Below are positions 59,764 through 64,000 of a stretch of 64,000 nt of DNA, one piece after another; position 1 is the stretch's first letter; each line of letters starts with the position of its first letter. The notes beneath the pieces are model-generated. The model was given only the letters and a program-made list of their open reading frames with translations, made no database searches and was not told where the DNA came from. The translations under genes and the position numbers were made by a program. Origin of the DNA: Sphingomonas sp. LY54 (lineage in GTDB: Bacteria > Pseudomonadota > Alphaproteobacteria > Sphingomonadales > Sphingomonadaceae). The stretch covers positions 2,696,501 to 2,760,500 of the forward strand of contig NZ_CP141588.1 of NCBI RefSeq assembly GCF_035594035.1, written 5' to 3'.

Positions 59764-60825
59764 ATGGCCGTCAACGCAAAGAACTGGCAGGAAATGAAGA
59801 AGCCCAACGCCCTCGAGAAGAAGGCGGGCGGCGACAGCCGGCGCAAGGCCACGTTCGTCGCCGAACCGCTCGAGCGCGGCTTCGGCCTGACGCTCGGCAA
59901 CTCGCTGCGCCGCGTCCTCCTCTCCTCGCTCCAGGGCGCCGCCGTGACCTCGATGCGCATCGAGGGCGTGCTGCACGAATTCTCGAGCCTCGCCGGCGTG
60001 CGCGAGGACGTCACCGACATCGTGCTCAACGTCAAGCAGGTTGCGCTCCGCATGGAGGGCGATCAGCCGAAGCGCCTGCAATTGTCGGCGACCGGACCGG
60101 GCGAAGTCACCGCCGGCCAGATCGCCACCACCGGCGACATCGAGGTGATGAACCCCGACCTCGTCATCTGCCACCTCGACGAAGGCGCGACGCTCAACAT
60201 GGAGCTCACCGCCGAAGTCGGTAAGGGCTACGTCCCGGCGGCCTCGAACCGTCCGGTCGACGCGCCGATCGGCCTCGTGCCGGTCGACGCTTTGTACAGC
60301 CCGGTGCGCCAGGTCAGCTACAAGGTCGAGAACACCCGCGTCGGCCAGGAGCTGGACTATGACAAGCTGACGCTGACGGTCGAGACCGACGGCACCATCA
60401 CCCCGGACGATGCGATCGCTTATGCGGCCCGCATCCTCCAGGACCAGCTGCAGCTGTTCGTCCACTTCGACGACGCGCTCGTCCACGCCGCCGCGCCGAC
60501 CGGCATGGCTGCCCCGTCCGCGTCCGAGACCGAGGCCGACGCCAACCAGCTCAACCGCTACCTCCTCAAGAAGGTGGACGAGCTGGAGCTTTCGGTGCGC
60601 AGCGCCAACTGCCTCAAGAACGACAACATCATCTACATCGGCGACCTCGTTCAGAAGACCGAGGCCGAGATGCTCCGCACGCCGAACTTCGGCCGCAAGT
60701 CGCTGAACGAGATCAAGGAAGTGCTCTCGTCCATGGGCCTGCGCCTCGGCATGGACATCCCGGGCTGGCCGCCCGAGAATATCGAGGAAATGGCCAAGAA
60801 GCTCGAGCAGGAACTGATGGGCTGA
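59764..60825 (+). CDS. rpoA: RNA polymerase alpha subunit
   Basis: The 353-residue protein has the N-terminal dimerisation domain ([22 protein letters not shown] in parts) and the C-terminal DNA-binding domain ([27 protein letters not shown]). GGATCCAAGGGAAG precedes the ATG. It is the last gene of the cluster here, followed by terminators rather than rplQ. Confidence 0.98.
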   Translation: MAVNAKNWQEMKKPNALEKKAGGDSRRKATFVAEPLERGFGLTLGNSLRRVLLSSLQGAAVTSMRIEGVLHEFSSLAGVREDVTDIVLNVKQVALRMEGDQPKRLQLSATGPGEVTAGQIATTGDIEVMNPDLVICHLDEGATLNMELTAEVGKGYVPAASNRPVDAPIGLVPVDALYSPVRQVSYKVENTRVGQELDYDKLTLTVETDGTITPDDAIAYAARILQDQLQLFVHFDDALVHAAAPTGMAAPSASETEADANQLNRYLLKKVDELELSVRSANCLKNDNIIYIGDLVQKTEAEMLRTPNFGRKSLNEIKEVLSSMGLRLGMDIPGWPPENIEEMAKKLEQELMG

Positions 60826-60860
60826 TCCTCTTCTCTCGAAGCGGCGCTTCGAGAGGATCA
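60823..60860 (+). other. Bulged hairpin after rpoA
   Basis: TGATCCTC plus TCGAAGC (left arm, with a five-base bulge) pairs with GCTTCGAGAGGATCA. The rpoA stop codon lies at its base. A second hairpin with a T run follows at 60871. Confidence 0.5.
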
Positions 60861-60870
60861 CAGGACAGGA

Positions 60871-60903
60871 AGGGCCGTCCCGCCGGGGCGGCCCTTTTTG
60901 TTT
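60871..60903 (+). terminator. Rho-independent terminator of the alpha operon
   Basis: AGGGCCGTCCC (60871-60881) pairs with GGGGCGGCCCT (60885-60895, one mismatch), followed by TTTTGTTT. Confidence 0.85.
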
Positions 60904-61080
60904 GATGGCTCTCGTCGGAGCGACTGATCAAGCCCGCCTCGCTGAGCGCGCCCGCCGCTTCTGTCGCAGAACCGCAACCTTGCCGTATCCAAACAGGCAC
61001 AGAAGCTTCGCTGCACCGCAACAAAGCTCCGCCAAAGCCGGTCCCGTCGGGCGCTTCCGCCCGGAAGGGGACAAGATTTC

Positions 61081-63582
61081 ATGCGCAACTTCATTCTGCT
61101 GGGCAGCGCCGCCGCCGCTGCCCTTTTGCCGAACGCCGCTCTGGCGCAGTCGACCGGTTCGGTCGCGGTCGAGGAGGAGATTGTGGTCACCGGCGCCCGC
61201 ACTAGCAACGGCGTGGACGGCATCCTCGTGCCCGATTCGACCAAGGCCCGCGCCGTGCTCAGCCAGGAGATCATCGCCCGCCAGACGCCGGGCCAGTCGA
61301 TCCTCAACACGATCAACCTCATCCCGGGCGTCAACTTCACCAATTCGGACGCCTACGGCTCGTCGGGCGGCAACATCCGCGTCCGCGGCTTCGACGGCGC
61401 TCGCATCTCGCTGACCTGGGACGGCCTGCCGCTCAACGACACCGGCAATTACGCCATCTATTCCAACCAGCAGCTCGATCCGGAGATCATCGACCAGGTC
61501 AACGTCAATCTCGGCGCGACCGAGGTCGACAGCCCGACCGCGTCGGCCGCCGGCGGCACCGTCAACTACCGCACCCGCATGCCCGGCGATTCGTTCGGGG
61601 CGGTCGTCGCTGCGTCCTATGGCGACAGCGATTATCATCGCCTGTTCGGCATGATCGACACCGGCACGCTGACCAGCTTCGGCACCAAGGCGATGGTGGC
61701 GGCGAGCTTCGCCCGCAACGACAAGTTCAAGGGTCCGGGCAAGATCGACAAGCAGCAGTATAACGCGCGGATTTATCAGCCGCTCGGCGACGATGGCGAT
61801 TTCCTGGCGATCGGCGCGCACTACAATGTCAACCGCAACAATTTCTACCGCAACCCGTCGGTGAACGACCTGCGTACCCTGTTCGGCGCGACGACGGTCC
61901 CGCTCGCCGCCAACGCCAGCCCGGAAAACCCGATCACCGTCGGAGACTTCACCGGAGCCCAGGAAGAGGCAATCTTCGGCTTCGAGAACAACGCTTTCTG
62001 CGTGCTCGACGCGCCGACCGCCGGCGTCGCCGACAATGACGGTCGCGGTTCCAGCGCCAATCCCGCCGACCCCGCCGGCTGCACCAATTATCACGGGCTG
62101 CGCATCAATCCGTCGAACACCGGCAACATCCGCGGCCAGTCCCGCTTCACGCTGGCCGACGGCGTGCTGCTGACGGTCGATCCGAGCTATCAGTACACAC
62201 TCGCCAATGGCGGCGGCACGACGGTCGTGGCCGAGAATTCGGCGATGGTGCGCGGCTCGAACGCCGCGCTGGCCGGGGTCGATCTCAACGGCGACGGCGA
62301 CGTGCTCGACCAGGTCCGGCTCTACACGCCCAACACCACCAACACGAAGCGGCTGGGCGTGACGGCGTCGTTGATCTGGGACATCACCGAGCAGCACCGC
62401 GTCCGCCTCGCCTACACGTTCGACCGCGGCCGCCATCGCCAGACCGGCGAATATGGCTTCCTCGATCCGAACGGGCGTCCCGAGAATGTGTTCAGCGGCC
62501 GCAACGGCACCCCGGTGCTGGACGGCGACGGCAATCCGCTCCAGCAGCGCGACCGCCTCTCGATCGCCCTGCTTCACCAGGTCGCCGGCCAATATGTCGG
62601 CCGCTTCTTGGACGGCGCGCTGCGCGTCGAGCTCGGCCTTCGCGCGCCCTTCTTCAAGCGCGAGCTCGCCCAATATTGCTACACGCAGACCGGCGGCAGC
62701 GGCTTTGCGACCTGCTCCGGCCAGCCCGGCGGTCCGGGCGTGATCGTCGCGCCCGACGCGCAAGGGCCGTTCCCTGCCAATTCCTTCTTCGCCCCGTTCG
62801 ATGCGACCTACAAGTTCGACGAACTGCTGCCGAATGTCGGTGCGACCTATCGCCTGACCGACGCCGTCAGCGTCTTCGCGAGCTATGCCAAGGGCTTCTC
62901 GGCGCCGCGCACCGACAATCTCTACCGCACGCCACAGATGGACACCGAGCCGGAATCGACCGACTCGTTCGATCTCGGCCTGCGCTACACGTCGGGCCGC
63001 ATCCAGGCGCAGGCGACCGCCTGGCACATCGCCTTCCAGAACCGGATCGTCTCCTCGTTCAATCCGGATCTCGGCATCTCGCTCGACCGCAATATCGGCG
63101 CGGTCGACAGCTACGGCGTCGATGCCAGCATCGCGGTCAAGCCGGTCGACGCGTTCACCCTCTACGCTTTCGGTTCCTATATCGACACCGAGATCAAGGA
63201 GGATCTGGTGATCAGCGCCACGACGGTGCTGAACACGGCGGGCAAGTTCATGCCCGAGACTCCGAAGTGGCAGTTCGGCGGTCGCGCCCAGGTCAATCTC
63301 GGCCCGGTCGAGGTCGGCGCCCAGGTGAAATATGTCGGCGACCGCTTCGCGACCGAGATGAACGACGTGAAGACCAAGGGCTACACGCTCGTCGATCTTG
63401 ATGCGCGGCTGAGCCTGGCCCGGTTCGGGCTGGCGCAGACCTGGTTCCAGCTCAACGTCCAGAACTTGTTCGGCACCTTCTACTTCGGCAACATCAGCAC
63501 CCAGTCGCAGGCGTCCAACAACCCTAACTTCTCGGTCGGTGCCCCCCGTACCGTGCTCGGCACCCTGCGCGTCGGTTTCTGA
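61081..63582 (+). CDS. TonB-dependent outer membrane receptor
   Basis: The 833-residue protein has a signal peptide (cleavage near ALAQ), a TonB-box-like EEIVVTGAR (32-40), a plug domain to about 170 (GGNIRVRGFDGARISLTWDGLPL in parts), and a 22-strand barrel ending LGTLRVGF with terminal Phe. It brings a scarce ligand across the outer membrane with TonB energy. The ligand is not evident; a Cys-containing loop and NGDGDVLDQ-type outer loops are present. It is a single gene closed by a terminator and followed by a phosphodiesterase-type lipoprotein gene. Confidence 0.94.
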   Translation: MRNFILLGSAAAAALLPNAALAQSTGSVAVEEEIVVTGARTSNGVDGILVPDSTKARAVLSQEIIARQTPGQSILNTINLIPGVNFTNSDAYGSSGGNIRVRGFDGARISLTWDGLPLNDTGNYAIYSNQQLDPEIIDQVNVNLGATEVDSPTASAAGGTVNYRTRMPGDSFGAVVAASYGDSDYHRLFGMIDTGTLTSFGTKAMVAASFARNDKFKGPGKIDKQQYNARIYQPLGDDGDFLAIGAHYNVNRNNFYRNPSVNDLRTLFGATTVPLAANASPENPITVGDFTGAQEEAIFGFENNAFCVLDAPTAGVADNDGRGSSANPADPAGCTNYHGLRINPSNTGNIRGQSRFTLADGVLLTVDPSYQYTLANGGGTTVVAENSAMVRGSNAALAGVDLNGDGDVLDQVRLYTPNTTNTKRLGVTASLIWDITEQHRVRLAYTFDRGRHRQTGEYGFLDPNGRPENVFSGRNGTPVLDGDGNPLQQRDRLSIALLHQVAGQYVGRFLDGALRVELGLRAPFFKRELAQYCYTQTGGSGFATCSGQPGGPGVIVAPDAQGPFPANSFFAPFDATYKFDELLPNVGATYRLTDAVSVFASYAKGFSAPRTDNLYRTPQMDTEPESTDSFDLGLRYTSGRIQAQATAWHIAFQNRIVSSFNPDLGISLDRNIGAVDSYGVDASIAVKPVDAFTLYAFGSYIDTEIKEDLVISATTVLNTAGKFMPETPKWQFGGRAQVNLGPVEVGAQVKYVGDRFATEMNDVKTKGYTLVDLDARLSLARFGLAQTWFQLNVQNLFGTFYFGNISTQSQASNNPNFSVGAPRTVLGTLRVGF

Positions 63583-63601
63583 CCGCAGGTGACGGGAAAC
63601 T

Positions 63602-63636
63602 GCGCCGGCAGCGCATTGCTGCCGGCGCCTTTTCTT
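63602..63636 (+). terminator. Rho-independent terminator
   Basis: GCGCCGGCAGC (63602-63612) pairs exactly with GCTGCCGGCGC (63618-63628), followed by CTTTTCTTT. Confidence 0.85.
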
Positions 63637-63699
63637 TCCGATCCGATGCCCGCCGTACGGCGAGCTCTTTTTTCCCCGCCCACGATGATTGGAAGCGCC

Positions 63700-64000
63700 A
63701 TGGTCCGTTCCCCCCTATTTCCGCTGCGCGGGCTGATGCTCGCGCTCTGCGCGTTCGCAACCGGTTGCGCGACCATTCCTCCGCGGTCTGGCGCCGAGGT
63801 CGCGCAGGCGCCGGTTTCTGCGCCGGCCGCGCCGGTCATCCTCGTATCGATCGACGGCTTTGCGCCGTCCTATCTGGAGCGAGGGCTCACCCCCAATCTC
63901 AGCGGGCTGGCCGACCGCGGCGTGAAGAGCGAAGGCATGCGCCCGTCCTTCCCCTCGGTCACCTTTCCCAATCACTATACGCTGGTGACCGGGCTGCGGC
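63700..64000 (+). CDS. Type I phosphodiesterase/NPP-like lipoprotein (5' part only)
   Basis: The first 100 residues are present; the gene runs off the window. A hydrophobic leader ends in FATGC (Cys23), a possible lipobox. The alkaline-phosphatase-superfamily start follows: VILVSIDGF (47-55; metal-binding Asp52) and FPSVTFPNHYTLVTG (84-98; Thr88 as probable nucleophile), the pattern of nucleotide pyrophosphatase/phosphodiesterases. GGAAG lies before ATG 63700; ATG 63685 is also in frame. Probably releases phosphate esters or nucleotides outside the cytoplasm. Confidence 0.88.
   Translation, partial: MVRSPLFPLRGLMLALCAFATGCATIPPRSGAEVAQAPVSAPAAPVILVSIDGFAPSYLERGLTPNLSGLADRGVKSEGMRPSFPSVTFPNHYTLVTGLR

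Noticed and set aside
60928..63027. 699-codon open frame on the minus strand
   Set aside because: It lies antisense to the TonB receptor, which has a signal peptide, plug and barrel; the antisense product is Arg/Ala/Gly-rich without domains.

Overview
The window is a GC-rich chromosomal segment of an alphaproteobacterium, most probably a member of the Sphingomonadales. The evidence is the gene order rnd-lptC-lptA, lptB, rpoN; sites matching the alphaproteobacterial EcfG (general stress response) promoter; an HWE-family histidine kinase; a TonB-dependent receptor; an RpsL with Arg at position 88; and the overall protein style. No rRNA, tRNA, CRISPR array, prophage or insertion sequence was seen. 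No gene-free stretch exceeds about 260 bases.

Layout. 1-1.8 kb: three small stress or envelope proteins, two behind EcfG-like promoters. 1.9-5.6 kb: divergent genes for the 'ligase-associated' DNA-damage DEXH helicase and MBL-fold exonuclease, with the partner DNA ligase absent. 5.7-8.2 kb: gyrB. 8.3-13 kb: an unknown membrane protein and a cstA-ybdD-P1 peptidase operon. 13.1-15.7 kb: a tiny ORF with a near-perfect Shine-Dalgarno sequence, a Nudix hydrolase, and a coupled ATP-grasp/nucleotidyltransferase pair of unknown product. 15.8-20.1 kb: rpoN, a palindromic repeat, lptB, lptA, lptC and a short RNase D. 20.2-31.6 kb: TerC, a Gly-rich double cold-shock protein, recF and dnaN without dnaA, a beta-barrel OMP, an IalB-like protein, rlmN, an HWE kinase with its receiver, cfa and an EF-hand protein. 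31.8-38.6 kb: a cluster of membrane glycosylation-type genes (two GT-C-like proteins, GtrB-like, GtrA-like, a PAP2 enzyme and a methyltransferase). 38.6-41.4 kb: MarC, folD, yggT and a cupin-DUF3140 pair behind a third EcfG-like site.

41.4-60.9 kb holds the merged str-S10-spc-alpha ribosomal clusters from rpsL to rpoA. It starts at a clear sigma-70 promoter. A secreted SRPBCC gene interrupts it between adk and rpsM, where a second strong promoter restarts the alpha operon. rplQ is missing from its usual place after rpoA. The window ends with a TonB-dependent receptor and the start of a phosphodiesterase/NPP-type lipoprotein gene.

The least explained items are the ATP-grasp/nucleotidyltransferase operon, the 13.2 kb mini-ORF, the glycosylation cluster, the cstA-linked peptidase and the stress-promoter gene set.
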